From NCBI GenBank assembly GCA_026874595.1, contig CM049316.1, positions 61,825,676-61,889,675 of the forward strand: DNA of 64,000 bases. Direction: 5' to 3'. The notes beneath the pieces are model-generated. The model was not told where the DNA came from. It worked only from the letters and a program-made list of their open reading frames with translations, and made no database searches. This stretch comes from Sipunculus nudus (Eukaryota > Annelida > Sipuncula > Golfingiida > Sipunculidae). The translations under genes and the position numbers were made by a program. This document shows positions 34,297 to 46,404 of this stretch, one piece after another (position 1 is the stretch's first letter; each line of letters opens with the position of its first letter).

Positions 34297-34623
34297 TCAC
34301 TGACAAGTGACTGATGACTGGCTCAGCTTTCTTCTTGCTAACCGTCCGAGAAATAACATATGACTGCTATAATCACTGGCATTACCCACGCGGCACACAA
34401 AACAAATCGGACATGTACATACTCTTATCTCTGCTTTGGGTTCCACAGATAGCAAAGTTTCCACACAAAGAGCAGAAAATCCCAAATGATCCAAAAAGTG
34501 AGTCATTAGCTTGACGCTAATAGCGAAAAGTCGTATTCTGAAGCGATGGTATGCAGGCAGAAGCCAACTCTTCGTGTAGCGCTGATCAGACCCAACTGTT
34601 CTGGACGTCATGAAAACGTGCAT
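34297..34623 (-). CDS. Unassigned 108-codon ORF with Cys-rich segment
   Basis: ATG (34623) to TGA (34297) without low-complexity sequence. Near residues 69-80 it reads 'CTCPICFVCRVGNASDYSSH', a cluster of four Cys followed by His that could bind metal but fits no finger class I can name. Base composition is balanced against AT-rich flanks. A 66-codon frame is open on the other strand. No splice signals were chosen. Confidence 0.2.
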   Translation of the reverse strand: MHVFMTSRTVGSDQRYTKSWLLPAYHRFRIRLFAISVKLMTHFLDHLGFSALCVETLLSVEPKAEIRVCTCPICFVCRVGNASDYSSHMLFLGRLARRKLSQSSVTCQ

Positions 34624-35282
34624 TTCTGCGTTTTGCCGAAACAGTCAGAATCCAACGACGCAACAACATACAGCTATGGTTGATGCCTCAATGGGTCTCT
34701 TAATTAAAACCACAACTGCTTAATTATAACAGAAATAACTAAAAGAAGCCATTTATATAGCCATTATAGCCGCGTTATATAGATTTAGATGACAGTTAGT
34801 TCACAAGGAGACTGGACAAAGGAACATTGATCTACATTCTGGTCAAATCCTGCTCTTCAATCATAGGAGGAAAAAAAGGAACACACTTCCTGCAAGTCAT
34901 CTTCTGCGAGTGTGAAAGGTAAATAAATTATTATAATAACTAATTAAGGGATTTTTTATATACTTCCGGTTAGCCTTGACATGGAAGTATTTAACACAGT
35001 TGTGGAGAGTATATATGTAAACAATACATAGGCACACTAGATGGAGATGGAGACAAAAAAATTGGATTATACGTCACGTGATCATTTCGTCATGCATAGT
35101 ATTTTAAGTAGTTTAATACTGGCACTTGATACTGTCGCATGTAAACAACAATAGTAGATATTTGTCAAAAATGAAAAAGTAACAACTAAATAATTGGTTT
35201 AGATCGATTTATATTCGTGGTCCAGGCTCAGTAATGCATTTTGTCTTGAAACACAAACCATTTGCTTTGGCCTCTTTTCTTG

Positions 35283-35492
35283 TTATGCCAGAAGCATCTC
35301 TGTGATATATCCCAGCAATCGTGATGACTGCATGACATGGGCTATTAAAATGACAGTGAACCAGTGCTGCTTGCGCGAAATATCTCTAAAAGAAAGAATT
35401 CTAAGAGTCTTTGTTACTTTGATATCACATATGCTTTTACGATCTCCGCACAAGCAATAATAATTTATATTGTTTAGAAATGGTCGTTTCAT
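35283..35492 (-). CDS. Unassigned open frame resembling part of the 29 kb remnant
   Basis: Contains 'KQHWFTVILIAHVMQSS', which resembles 'GIPIGVLAVALIGHVMPQ' in the second part of the caspase-like remnant at 29090-29805 in order and hydrophobic pattern. The frame is 69 codons. It may be a second decayed copy of the same exon type; the similarity is short. Confidence 0.2.
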   Translation of the reverse strand: MKRPFLNNINYYCLCGDRKSICDIKVTKTLRILSFRDISRKQHWFTVILIAHVMQSSRLLGYITEMLLA

Positions 35493-35589
35493 TACAGCTT
35501 AAAACGTGTCATACCTTTCCGAGTCAACTGGTGACTGCACGGTCATTGAACTTCACTCCCACGCCAGGGGGGCTACAGGGGCTAATTAA

Positions 35590-35750
35590 TAATTCCATGG
35601 GATGGCCGTTTCTGTAATCTCTTGAATCATACCTGAAATTTTATCCTCCTGGTGGAGCCACATCATGGTCTGATTAAGACCCTGGGCTGAGGTAAGCGGA
35701 TTACACTGGGTAATACCGTATTGATGTATGACACAGGCCAAGGATCAATG
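35590..35750 (+). repeat. tRNA-like or family C-related repeat fragment
   Basis: The run 'tcctcctggtggagcc' followed by 'ctgattaagaccctgggc' resembles the tRNA-like tail of repeat family C at 28497-28550. An apparent minus-strand exon here is therefore discounted. Confidence 0.3.
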
Positions 35751-36195
35751 CCAAACACGAATCAATTTATCCCTGGAGGCAGTTGTGTACACAAGCAAGC
35801 TGTGATTTCTTCTCGAGACCAGTTGTAGTGGTAAGTTTCATATGTCTCTTTAAACTAGAATACACTAGGTAGAGCGCATACCTCCTCCGCCCGCTCCGTC
35901 AAATCAGTTGTTTCTTGATGTTTATTTGATTGCAATTCTTATAATTTCTTTGTTTTTCTGAATTAATCAAAGTGTGTTGAATTTGTTTATATATCTTATG
36001 TTAGCATCTAATGTGTCAAGCGCTTTGATGAAGTGTATGAGCGAATAGAAATATACTGAATAATATAATCAATATTTTGCAAAAATGTCATCATTTTATC
36101 GAACCACCACGTGGTTCATTTGAATAATATATCGTGAGTCTAAATCGGGTATTTATCATTTGGTTAAATCAGTGAGGGGTTATCTGGACATAATA
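35751..36195. other. AT-rich stretch, nothing recognised
   Basis: No supported feature except a short perfect palindrome 'gaaccaccacgtggttc' at about 36101-36118. Confidence 0.4.
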
Positions 36196-36301
36196 GGTGT
36201 AACCTGAAATTAGATTCAGACCACCCCAAGGGTTAATCTGATATCGATGTCAGATTCCCGGGGGTAAATTAAAATGGGGGGTAATCTGAAGTCGTTACAC
36301 C
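36196..36301. mobile_element. 106-bp MITE-like inverted repeat
   Basis: Left 'ggtgtaacctgaaatta' and right (reverse complement) 'ggtgtaacgacttcagat' begin with the same 8 bases. Internal 'ttaatctga/tcagatt' words repeat in both orientations. It could fold into a long imperfect hairpin. Confidence 0.5.
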
Positions 36302-37502
36302 GGCCTGATTCAAAACACGGAAAGCATGAATTCCGATATCAAAAATATCTTTTCCGGCCGTCGGTGTCAGCTGTCTTTTGGCTGTTTATGTTTCATTGTG
36401 AGTGATATCAACATCAACTGTTATAGGTTTTATTATATGATAATGGATACGTTCGTCATCTGATCAGTTCCTTACTTATTACCCGATGTTTTGTTACTTC
36501 ATCCTTCATAATTCACCGAACACCACATGATGGATGTATACTGACGGCGTCTGGTATTTTATCGTTTTGTCATTTGAGGTTTATACCTTTTGTTGATTTT
36601 GCATTGTGTAAATGGAGAAGCTGTCAAAGGGGTGAGCGGTCCACAAGCACGTGACACAAAATATTCACAATATGTATGCGAGATAACCTGCACCAGTTAT
36701 CGGACCCCTCCTCTGACTATACGTACAAACTTGGTTTCCTTTCTTTTTATGCCATTCACTCCTGGACAGTAGAAACCGACACTCCGAAGTGTCGGGGCGC
36801 TCGATTATGACGTGCACAGGTGGCAAAAAGGGCCACACTGCACGGCGCATGAGGCTGGACCTTGTCTCCATTCACTCTTTTTGGCCCATACTCCATGGTT
36901 CATTCGTGCAAAAGTGACCGTACATTGTGAATATTCCTTGATGATGGATGTGAACAAACTCTCACACAAACACCCCCCCCCCCACACACACACGAACTGG
37001 AATAAATACATACCCTACTAGTGAGCCAATGATACCTGCCTTGGGCTCTTTTTGGTCCCCGGCCATTTCCATCAGCACTGCATCAATTGATATTTTCCAA
37101 TTGGCACTCCCTTTTTTTGGTATTTGTCTCAACAGATCGTTATAATTATGACTGTGTTTGTAATAATTTCTGTAGCACAAAATAGGGGTCATATATTTTT
37201 TTAAAAATCTGTTTACGAACGGATGAAAAACCAATGTTCTTATTGCGAGAATGCGTTTATATAATATTCTCACTGCCAGATGCCAAGGCTACACCAAAAA
37301 GTAATTGTTTTATGAAATTTGAAAAATCAAGTACTTTAAGCGAGAAATTATTATTATTTTTTTTTAAATTATCGGTCTGACCCTCACTGTGGCACATCAT
37401 TTCGCTACCACCAAGCATTTCCTGTTCTGAGAAGCCTTTTTTAACAATAGGTGACCATGAATGAACAATTTTGTGGGACATGTTGTTGTGCCGATGTGCG
37501 GT

Positions 37503-37549
<47 letters not shown>

Positions 37550-37914
37550 AAATTATGCCTACAATACATAGATATTTTAGGCTAGCCATGAAAAATACAG
37601 AAAATTCGCTTCAGGTCTTGAAATTGTCTAGTATAAGTTAATTGTAAACCAGGTTTAGATATAATATTTCATAGTCAACTCATAAATGGAACCAGAGTCT
37701 ATGATTCTATTCATTAATATACATCATTTGCAATATTTAAATATTTTTCTTGATTACATTGCCGATCCCCGCTTGTCAAAAAGTTGGGGGCGGGGGATAT
37801 ATACCCCTTTCCCTATATTGACGCCCCTGGAGGCGAATGCGTATAATAAGTAATATAATAATATATCAATTTCTGTGGTGATAAATATGTATTAATAAGT
37901 ATTAATAAGTATTA
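36302..37914. other. Unassigned stretch with microsatellites
   Basis: A C run then (CA)n at 36973-36991 and a TA tract at 37505-37547. A hairpin 'gacactccgaagtgtc' lies near 36779. No gene supported. Confidence 0.4.
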
Positions 37915-38600
37915 ATTGGACCCGCTTAAATTGCCGTGTTTGGCCGTCCGCCCGTCCTCCCGTCTGTCCGTCAGTGGTATTTTCTTTCTCATACAGTGTC
38001 TCAAACAGAATATGCTTGATATTTCTCAAATATACAGGGATGATTGGTGTATATAATGGTTCCACTCCCATCGAATTATAGTCCCATCCAGAAAACAATA
38101 TGGCCGCTAGAGCAAATTCTGCGATTTTCTTCCCACGCAGTAACTGAAAAAAGTATATGTTTAATCTTTCTCAAATTCACAGGGATGATGACCTGCCAAA
38201 GTCCAATATAGCTGACAGAGCACGATGAACCGATGATTTTCTTTCACGCGCAGCATCTCAAGGACAATATTTTAAGTCTTCATTAAATTCACAGGGATGA
38301 TTGGTGCCCATTAGGGCTCTAACCCTGTTGAATTTTAGACCTGCCCAAAGTCCAATTTTGCCGACAGTCAGTACAGTCAGTGGTTTTTTTTTGCGAAATT
38401 TGACAGAAAATTGACACCCATGAGGGAATGTGTGCTTTCAAATTTTAAACCCCTAAAATCAAATATGGCTACCAGCCAATTTCTGAAAATCCTTTCGTGT
38501 GCATTACATGAATAACCGTTCAGATATCGCCGTGGTTCTTCTAATGAACTCCCCTTTTAGATTATCTGTGGTGTTAAAATTTCAGACCAAAATAACATCC
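37915..38600. repeat. Degenerate tandem array, units of about 100-150 bp
   Basis: 'ttctcaaat.cacagggatgat' occurs near 38025, 38170 and 38283 (variant), each followed by a 'ccaa.tatggc' word, which also recurs further on (38465, 38603). The array begins after 'gtccgcccgtcctcccgtctgtccg'-type repeats of tccg. This is a familiar mollusc repeat style; the unit is badly decayed. Confidence 0.55.
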
Positions 38601-40750
38601 AATATGGCCACAGGGCTGTCATTTTGAGATACTGGCCATTGAGGAGTCCTTATTGAGGACCTTTACGGTTCCAATCCTTTCTAGGTGTTTTGTATGGCCT
38701 AAGTGTCCGTCTGTCTGTTATCACTGCGTTCCCTCTACGTACAAATCGCTCTGTGTGCACAGATATCTAAAACATAGGTCTTTACCTCAAAGGATCCTGT
38801 TGCCACAGGAGGGAATGTTTGTTTACCATGCATGATAGCATTTCTGTTAATTATGCCTAGGGAAACAGGGAAGGAACGGAATAATTAGAGAGTTTCATGA
38901 ATGCCTAAACATGTCTTCAAGTGTTGAGCACTCGATCCGGGTAACGGTAGTCTGCTGTGTTCCTGTTCAGTTAACAAACATGGCGGCTTTTGTTACAATG
39001 CAAGAACCTCGCTTCTGAGACCGAATTTGCTTTATATACTTTTATCATATTAAAGGAAAGCAAAAAATAATTATAATAAATAAATAAAAAAAGAAAAAAA
39101 AAAAGAATGGTCCCCAGGCACCATGCGCGTCAATTTCAACCCCCCGCATAAAAAAAGATTATTTTGAATTTCAATAGAACCATACCAAATTTGAGCTCCA
39201 GCCGCTCGGACATTTCTTTCATGAAGGTAAAATATTACAATTTTGATAAGATTTCCTCTGTTATGTAGTGCTTTTACCTGTTAAGCAAAACAAGTATGAT
39301 ATCATCATGATTTCCCCTGATCATTTTTATCGAAACATACAAAAAAAGTGAAAAAAATTGACCCTCGCGCAATGATTTATGAAAAAAGTGCCTTAGAACC
39401 CAACCTTTCTTCCCTTACAAGTACGATTTTTCTTTGTCGACATGACCGACCCGAACACTGTGTGTCAATCAAGTATAACAGATGTCGCCAGTGAGGTGAA
39501 AAAAGTATGTTAATTTGACAGATTTTGCTTTTCAGTGAAGCTTCTAGTGTTGTTCATACGACAGCAGATGAGTATATATTGCACCGTCCCCATTAGCCCT
39601 AAACCCGAGTTTGCAAATGCAGTCGCTCTGTCGTCATTTTTTTTTTTTACTGAAAAGTACATTCTATGTTCAGGTATGTCATTTAATAAGAGTACACGCC
39701 AAAAGCATTAGCTATGGTTGTTTGGGACTGTATATAGCATTCAATATTTATATATTGACCAAAATGCACTTGTGTGCGTCATATGTCACAGGATTTGTAA
39801 CTTACGCCATGAACATCCACAGCTGCGGAGAAAGTGTTAGCCAGTGCCCCGCAAATAAATGAAAGATGCATAAAGATAAAAAAGAGAAACTAATAGCTAT
39901 GACTGTATGGAGATAAGTTTAATTGTCCTTATAATGTACAATGCTTGACTTCATATTCGCGGGTTAATAATTCGCGATTTCCATTTCGCTTTTTTTTTCA
40001 TGTTTCTTGAGGATTCGATATTCGCGATCTCCCCATACAGTTATTACATAGGGTATATCCTTTGTTGTTTGAATCAGTTAATATGCTTGTTAACATCATC
40101 GCAATTTTAGAAGGACCACGGGAAATTCATGTTCAATATAGACAAGTTATGTAAAAGACCGCATATTATTACTGATAATCAGTGATTTACGGATAACATA
40201 AACCTTTCTTTTAATACTGATGATTTTAAACTTTTGCCTTAAATGCGGCGCTACAGGCATTGATAATGTTAATCACATTCCAGTGAGCCTACAGTATAAA
40301 TTAAAGTTAACCCCTTCACTGTAGTTCGTGCCTGTTATTCACGGTGATTTTTCACGGTTTATTTTCGAGATGGTTTCCCTTTCGAGATCTGCACCTAGAT
40401 GCTATGTAGCACCAAATTTTCAAAATGTTTTGTCTACACACCATTTTTGCACCCACACGTAAAAACATTACACCTAGTAAAGTCTAATATCTTAAGTGTA
40501 ACTCTCATCTCGGCTATTTCCAAGAACTCGTTTCTGCTTAGATTTTCCGTGCACACTCCTGGTTGTCATGGTGATATGGAGCCGGAAGTCTGACATGACA
40601 CGTCTCCTGTTTTTGTGTTTTATGTGACTACATAATGAATTTGTATTTCGTGGAACCGTTATTCCCTTCAGACATTGGATTTCCGCCTCCTCGTCGGGAG
40701 AGCAGGTGTTCCTGAATCTTTCCACAACGAGCAAAATCATATTTATATAA

Positions 40751-40752
<2 letters not shown>
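38601..40752. other. Unassigned AT-rich stretch
   Basis: Contains 'attcgcg' words near 39958-40030 and 40330-40390 in both orientations, and an A-rich tract at 39060-39105. No gene supported. Confidence 0.4.

Positions 40753-40802
<50 letters not shown>
40753..40802. repeat. (TA)n microsatellite, left of the hAT-like element
   Basis: TA tract that stops two bases before the inverted repeat of the element at 40803. Confidence 0.97.
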
Positions 40803-41329
40803 TAGTGGTGGGAGTCGGTTCTTTTTTCATAATCAATCATCGATTTGAGCAAACCGATCGATGATCGATTATTAATCGGGTCATACAAATATAAAGAAAT
40901 GTGCAATTATCAGTGAAACTGTACTTTATTTAACCCAGCCCGCATGTCTGAGTAATTCTACCTTAAGAATATGAGTTCTTGCTTTTTTTATTTTCCTATT
41001 AATACTAAGATATTCAAGATACAAAGTATCATTTTAATTAATTATAACAATCAACAATTCAACCACAATTTATTAAGTTTTCGCATCTACTTTGTCCTGC
41101 TAATTAAGTTACATACGGAAGTTATTTGGGAACACAGACTCATTATATGAATTGCGAAAAATGTAAGAAAAATGAATAATTCTTGCCTCTAACATAAAGA
41201 CATTCAGGAAAAAGAAAAAAAACCAGTCATGATTATGATGTAATCGATAGTTGCCTTTGGTAATCGAGCGCTTGAAAGTGGCAACAAACCGACTGACTTT
41301 CGATAAAACTCGATGATCGGCCCACCACT

Positions 41330-41330
<1 letters not shown>
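40803..41330. mobile_element. hAT-like non-autonomous element inserted in (TA)n
   Basis: Perfect 10-bp terminal inverted repeats 'tagtggtggg' and 'cccaccacta', extended imperfectly by 'cgatcatcgat'-type sequence ('atcgatgatcgatta' inside the left end, 'actcgatgatcgg' at the right). Length 528 bp. TA tracts abut both ends: the 8 flanking bases are 'atataaat' and 'atatatat', compatible with a duplicated 8-bp target but uninformative in TA sequence. Ends T/CAGTGGTGGG are typical of hAT MITEs. No coding sequence inside. Confidence 0.75.

Positions 41331-41374
<44 letters not shown>
41331..41374. repeat. (TA)n microsatellite, right of the hAT-like element
   Basis: Continues the TA sequence found left of the element, with one 'aaat' interruption. 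Confidence 0.97.
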
Positions 41375-41380
<6 letters not shown>

Positions 41381-41490
41381 CATAAATATAAGTGTGTGTA
41401 AGTTAAATATACACTAGTTATATATAATATGTATATATATTTATAAATATATATACAGATAGAGAGAGATAAAATTCACTAGTTATATAC

Positions 41491-41497
<7 letters not shown>

Positions 41498-41554
<57 letters not shown>
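41498..41554. repeat. (TA)n microsatellite
   Basis: Pure TA tract. The words 'actagttatata' upstream are repeated twice (41413 and 41479), so the neighbourhood is locally duplicated. Confidence 0.97.
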
Positions 41555-41557
<3 letters not shown>

Positions 41558-42235
41558 TATACGTAACAAAGTATAAACTAACACTTACGTAAGTTGAATG
41601 GTTAAGAACAATGCAATAAACCTTAAATTTGAATCATTTTACATGAATGGTACAATACAATTATTAATACAAAAGGCACATTCAAAGGTTCAGATAGTGG
41701 CGTTCGATATTCTTTGTCTTCTTTATTATTTACGATAGTACCACTGCTGCATGTCAGCGCTGTCTTGTGTTTGTACTGGGTGAATGCTGTATATATCGAA
41801 CGGAAATAGAAGTATTATCACTGCAACTTGCTGAAATTAATATGATTCTTAAAAGCAAGAGTTAATACAGAAAGATAACATCTAAGTCATTAAAAGTTTG
41901 ACTACCAGGTGGCACTGAGAAGCAGAATCGGTAATTGCCGTAAATAACAGTAATAATGATTCAAGGCACCCCATTTTAACTAGATGTACTTCAAACATGT
42001 TCGTGGTGCGTATTATCGTGAAGGAAAGTTGCTATGTTGCTGGTGTACAAAAGTTTAAACATTACAATAAGATGCACTGCATGATGGGACCGGAAATAAA
42101 CATAGGGGAGGTCGCATATATACACCTTCTATGTAAAATATAAAATGTATAAGCGCTAATACCGTCCTTTCTGATATAAATTTAAAACCGTGCACAGAAC
42201 AAACCAACCAACGTCAACGAATCCTGAATGGTATA

Positions 42236-42237
<2 letters not shown>
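41555..42237. other. Unassigned stretch, nothing recognised
   Basis: AT-rich with no supported coding or repeat signal. Confidence 0.45.
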
Positions 42238-42300
<63 letters not shown>

Positions 42301-42416
42301 TCTAATGTTGCAGGTCGATCAGGTCTATTATTTTGGTTATTACATTTCGTACATCATGTTAAAAGAGGAATTTATATTTATTATATATATATATTTTTAT
42401 ATATATATATATATAT
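42238..42416. repeat. Two (TA)n tracts
   Basis: TA tracts at 42238-42299 and about 42381-42416, separated by 80 bp of unique sequence. Confidence 0.95.
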
Positions 42417-42957
42417 GTTACATAACGTAATATAAGATATAATATCACATGCTATAATAAAATTTAATATAATATAATAAATACGTTGCAGGAGATTGAT
42501 TTTGCTGGGAATTTTCGGCTGCTAATAAAACCCAATCAAGTCAGATAGATCACTGCAGTCTTCAAAACATGGTCCTGTGGGTGCACGGGCGAGATAAACC
42601 TAAATTCATCTGTACTTGACAACGACCACAAGATCCCCAACCTATTATAGTCTCTCCTTTGTGAGCCATCAACAATGATTCCCTGCAAAATATGTCGTGG
42701 TTGATTTAAAGTGTAATCACCTCATTCAACCTATCCGCACTCGGGATCACGCTATTCTGGTGTTCATGTTGTTGACGCCAGCTCGGAGATTGACCTTATT
42801 CCCTCCCTTGAGCACTAACTATGTATTTTTATCATTTGAGGAAGCCTATTGTTGCTCCAACAATATTTCAGCTATCCCATGAGCTTACAAATCCACGAAA
42901 ATCCTGAAATTTTACGTCTTGAAAGTGTTTGAGTTTTTCTAAATTTTATTTTTTAAA
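42417..42957. other. Unassigned stretch, nothing recognised
   Basis: No supported feature. A 61-codon plus-strand frame at 42697-42882 has no splice context. Confidence 0.4.
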
Positions 42958-43405
42958 AATAATTTTGTACTTGTTGGAGATAACCGCCTCTGCTTTTAAT
43001 GTTAGCTTAACTAAGTATGTACATCTGCAGAATCCCATTCCGGTTTCCCACTACATAACAGGGCAGTAGTACACGCTTCCGCTCTTTTCATACCCTGGTG
43101 CTAACCAGGCCCGGTGACTACTGCACATGGGGGCTCTGGGTTTATGATCTCCCCATTTGCTGGGTAATACAACCGAGGCACCCCCGAAAGGCTTTTGTAA
43201 GTGAAACACGCCGGGGGACACGGCCTTTCCATTAAGGCTGCAGAGCGCTCACACTGGGTGGGGGTTGACCAAGAAAATCTCACCGCCTCGGCTGTGATAC
43301 GAACGCATGATTTCCCGGCTTTTAGTCCTGTACAGTACCCCAATATATTGAGCACAGAAGCTGATCATTTTAAAAGGTCCTTGAATTTCTCTCTATACGG
43401 GTTAA
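42958..43405 (-). repeat. tRNA-derived SINE-like element, full copy
   Basis: Read on the minus strand from about 43370: 'gtgctcaatatattgg' is A-box-like and 'gcgttcgtatcacagc' is a worn B-box. A body follows with 'gtttcacttac', 'gcctttcgggggtgcc' and 'ggttagcaccaggg', ending in 'ggcggttatctcc'. The body is the same repeat as at 24600-24995 and 26140-26535, where the tRNA head is deleted. Confidence 0.65.
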
Positions 43406-43981
43406 CATAATGTGTGTCACACATATTGTATTTATAAAAACGTAATAAAATATATAATTTGAGAGGGTTTCAAAATTAAATACGCTGTGAAATCGTAATA
43501 TTTCAACTTAACTTGTAAAACAAAAAATCGCCTGGGAGTTGTTCGATTAATTAAAAAAATATATTATTTATATTCATTATATGTGTTGGAATTAACAAAT
43601 ATTTAAAACTAAATCAAAACTCCTATAAATTCAAACATGCTCCATCAAAAAAGGTTACTATTTACTAAAATGTAGCTTTAAATTAGCTTTCAGAAAATAT
43701 ATATTTCAAGGGGCCCCGAAAGCAGCAGATTATTCAGTTCAAAGTCAAAACTGAAACATAAGTACTTAAATATGCTATGTACCTCATGATGTTAAAATAT
43801 CGCAGTCTTACACCAACCATATAAATATATACCGTAGCCACCCCCGGTCACGATCTCGCAGCCTTTTTTGACAAATAATTTGCATCGTCAGAAAGTTACT
43901 GGTCAATGAATTTTAGGAGCTGAACGCATTGTGCCGTCTTTGTCTTTGGGAATTTAGGAGAGCAAGCAGAGTTGCCAGGCA
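43406..43981. other. AT-rich stretch, nothing recognised
   Basis: No supported feature. Confidence 0.45.
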
Positions 43982-44085
43982 GTGAAACCCCTCTATAGCG
44001 AACCCCTCTGTAGCGGACCGTCATGGGACTGGACGATTTGTCCGTTATATTTCAAGGCGTCCCCATGGAGGGGTTCTTAAAGTAG
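43982..44085 (+). repeat. DNA-transposon terminus, Tigger/pogo style
   Basis: Begins 'cagtgaaacccctc', with 'tatagcgaacccctc' and 'tgtagcggacc', and the inverted word 'ggaggggttc' near its right side. About 100 bp, possibly a minimal MITE of the type. Confidence 0.5.
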
Positions 44086-44149
44086 CTGAACGTTTGGTCG
44101 TATTATTACGCAGGGTCTTCGCCCCAAAGGGTTTTTAGCATCCCATAGT

Positions 44150-44325
<176 letters not shown>

Positions 44326-44744
44326 GTGTGGGTGTAATCTTGAAATTGATGGCATGTAACCTTTGTAACCTAATGGTCGATTATTTGCTTTGTTGGAAAT
44401 GATTCCAAGTGTGCCTTGGGAGCGGGGGGGGGGTGCATTTTTCCATATTTTCCATAAATCCTGCAAAATTGTCTATTTCGCGAAAGGGCTAGATCAGGGC
44501 CCTTTAACGGACACCACGCAAGTGGATGCATTTGCAGCGCAATTTATTGTATTTGAATAATACATAACTGGTCTTCAAGTTCTTTATCTATATCAAAACT
44601 GACGGTGGCCACGTCTCGGATATGCACGTTTTTGGTCTTGATCTGTCGGGAATTATGCACAGTGTCCAAGGGGTGGGGGAAAGGGGGTCATTCTCATATA
44701 TTCACCTAAATCATCAGATATTTCATTTTATATTTTCAATTTTA

Positions 44745-44782
44745 TTTGGACATGTTATTCTTATGTATTTTTATGGCCTGTG

Positions 44783-44842
<60 letters not shown>

Positions 44843-44985
44843 GGCTTAAGAGTCTACTCTCTGTGTGCTTACGTGTACGCCAGTCTTAGTTATATAGCCA
44901 GAAAGCAAGGTCTGTCGTATTTCGGATTAAACTAAACTGGTCTTCCAGTGCAAATAATTAATGGGTTGGATTAGTAAGTTGTGCA
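44745..44985 (+). repeat. Dispersed repeat family E, copy interrupted by (TA)n
   Basis: 'ggcctgtgcaa', 'tctgtcgtatttcgg' and 'ccagtgcaaat' occur in the same order at 63035-63205. Here a TA tract (44786-44839) replaces the sequence 'caaaatgttacc' of the other copy. Confidence 0.65.
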
Positions 44986-45016
44986 TCATATCTGGTAATA
45001 CGCCAGTCCGGTTAGT

Positions 45017-45463
45017 GTGCTGGACTTTTCCCCTGAATTAACAACTGTTATTTTTGCGTTACTCTTTCTTCTATATTTGGATATCCTGAACCAACCATTA
45101 TGTTTATTCAAACGTATTTGTCGGTGCTCCCCGGTTTTTGGCCAGGGTCACCTGACTTCCACGTCATGCGATGACATAAATCCGGCCACCGCAGGCGGAA
45201 GCAGAACACGAGATCACGGAAAGATGATAAAAGCAGAGATGCACTCCTATCCAGCGAAGTATTTCCCGTCACATTATTTATCATATTCAAAGAGTTTTGT
45301 CTCTGTTATTTTATGTAAACCGGCTCGCATATCCTTTAGTACAATAGCCACGCCGGGCCGCCTGAAACCCGTTACCTTTGCGTCCTGGTCGCCCCCGCGT
45401 CGTAAGTACAGGAGATTTCTGCTCAAAGGTAAACGTCCTCAGTACAAAAACAGTTTGGTGTGA
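45017..45463 (+). CDS. Unassigned open frame of 148 codons
   Basis: The longest plus-strand frame without simple repeats. It has a hydrophobic start ('VIFALLFLLYLDIL'), a middle with 'GGSRTRDHGKMIKAE', and a basic C-terminus with 'PPRRKYRRFLLKGKRP'. A good donor-like GTAAGTA lies inside it at 45401. The 45180-45270 part is open in two frames. It may be unrelated exon pieces or chance; no family recognised. Confidence 0.2.
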   Translation: MLDFSPELTTVIFALLFLLYLDILNQPLCLFKRICRCSPVFGQGHLTSTSCDDINPATAGGSRTRDHGKMIKAEMHSYPAKYFPSHYLSYSKSFVSVILCKPARISFSTIATPGRLKPVTFASWSPPRRKYRRFLLKGKRPQYKNSLV

Positions 45464-45637
45464 TGAAGCAGGACAGCTACAGCTCCATGACATAATCATG
45501 TGTCTGTGACGTTCAGGATATTAATTCGGGAGGTGGTACATGCATATAGGCATTTATAATGTCCTTAGAGGATAGTCGTTATATAATCAATATAATGAAA
45601 TGCCTGCAGAAAACCTAGTTTAGTTCTTTTTATACAA

Positions 45638-45682
45638 CATATATATATTATATATATTATATATATTATATAATAATATACA
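45638..45682. repeat. Tandem 11-bp 'tatatatatta' units
   Basis: Three units of 'tatatatatta' type, a variant of the TA microsatellites. Confidence 0.85.
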
Positions 45683-46404
45683 TGATTATGCGTGTGTGTA
45701 TTTGTGTGCACGCATGGGTGTGTGTTCATTACTGAAGGATATTTCCAGCTCTGCTTAATACTGGTATATACAAATGTTTACAGTTTTAAATGAAGTACAG
45801 TAAAACGTCTTCTTCAAAACAAAAGTAGCCACATCAGCGGTGATACATATTGCTGACTGATTAGTGCACCCGAGTGTATAGGCAGTAGGTGTGAAAAAAC
45901 TGCCACGCCGGGAGGGGTTGTCCTTGCTTAAATCAGAATGCCCATGCCGGAGTAATTAACCTGTACAAATAAAATATGACAACATACCATAACTAAATAG
46001 CCGACCGCAGGTTGTAGGTTGTGAAAAATTCAGCCTCGTCGATCTAGCCTCGTCGTTTAGTCCTCGGCTCAGCTTTTATCAGGGTGGCTTTAAAGGATAG
46101 CTTTGATCTTCGTTCCAGGAGTCGTCTTACTAAAAGGGCCTTAAGTACAACGGTGAGCATTAGTTGAATTTATGTGCGCCCCTTTATTTACTCACAAAGT
46201 ATGTTGGCCAGATTATTTCTGCCAAATATATGGGAATTTTGATTAGCTAGAATCGTTGCTTACGACTGCAGTTGAGGAAGTCTTTATATAAACCATGCTC
46301 CCAAGCTAATTAAAATATTGTAATAGTCAATGTGAACACGATTTACTGCTCATCCTGGTTTTTCTCCGGGTGGATTTTTACATACTGTTAACTCTTACTC
46401 TTCA
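45683..46404. other. Unassigned stretch
   Basis: No supported feature. 'cctcgtcg' is repeated in tandem near 46036-46055. Confidence 0.4.

Noticed and set aside
35600-35716. Minus-strand exon with good acceptor and donor
   Set aside because: The sequence matches the tRNA-like tail of dispersed repeat family C, so the sites are probably chance.
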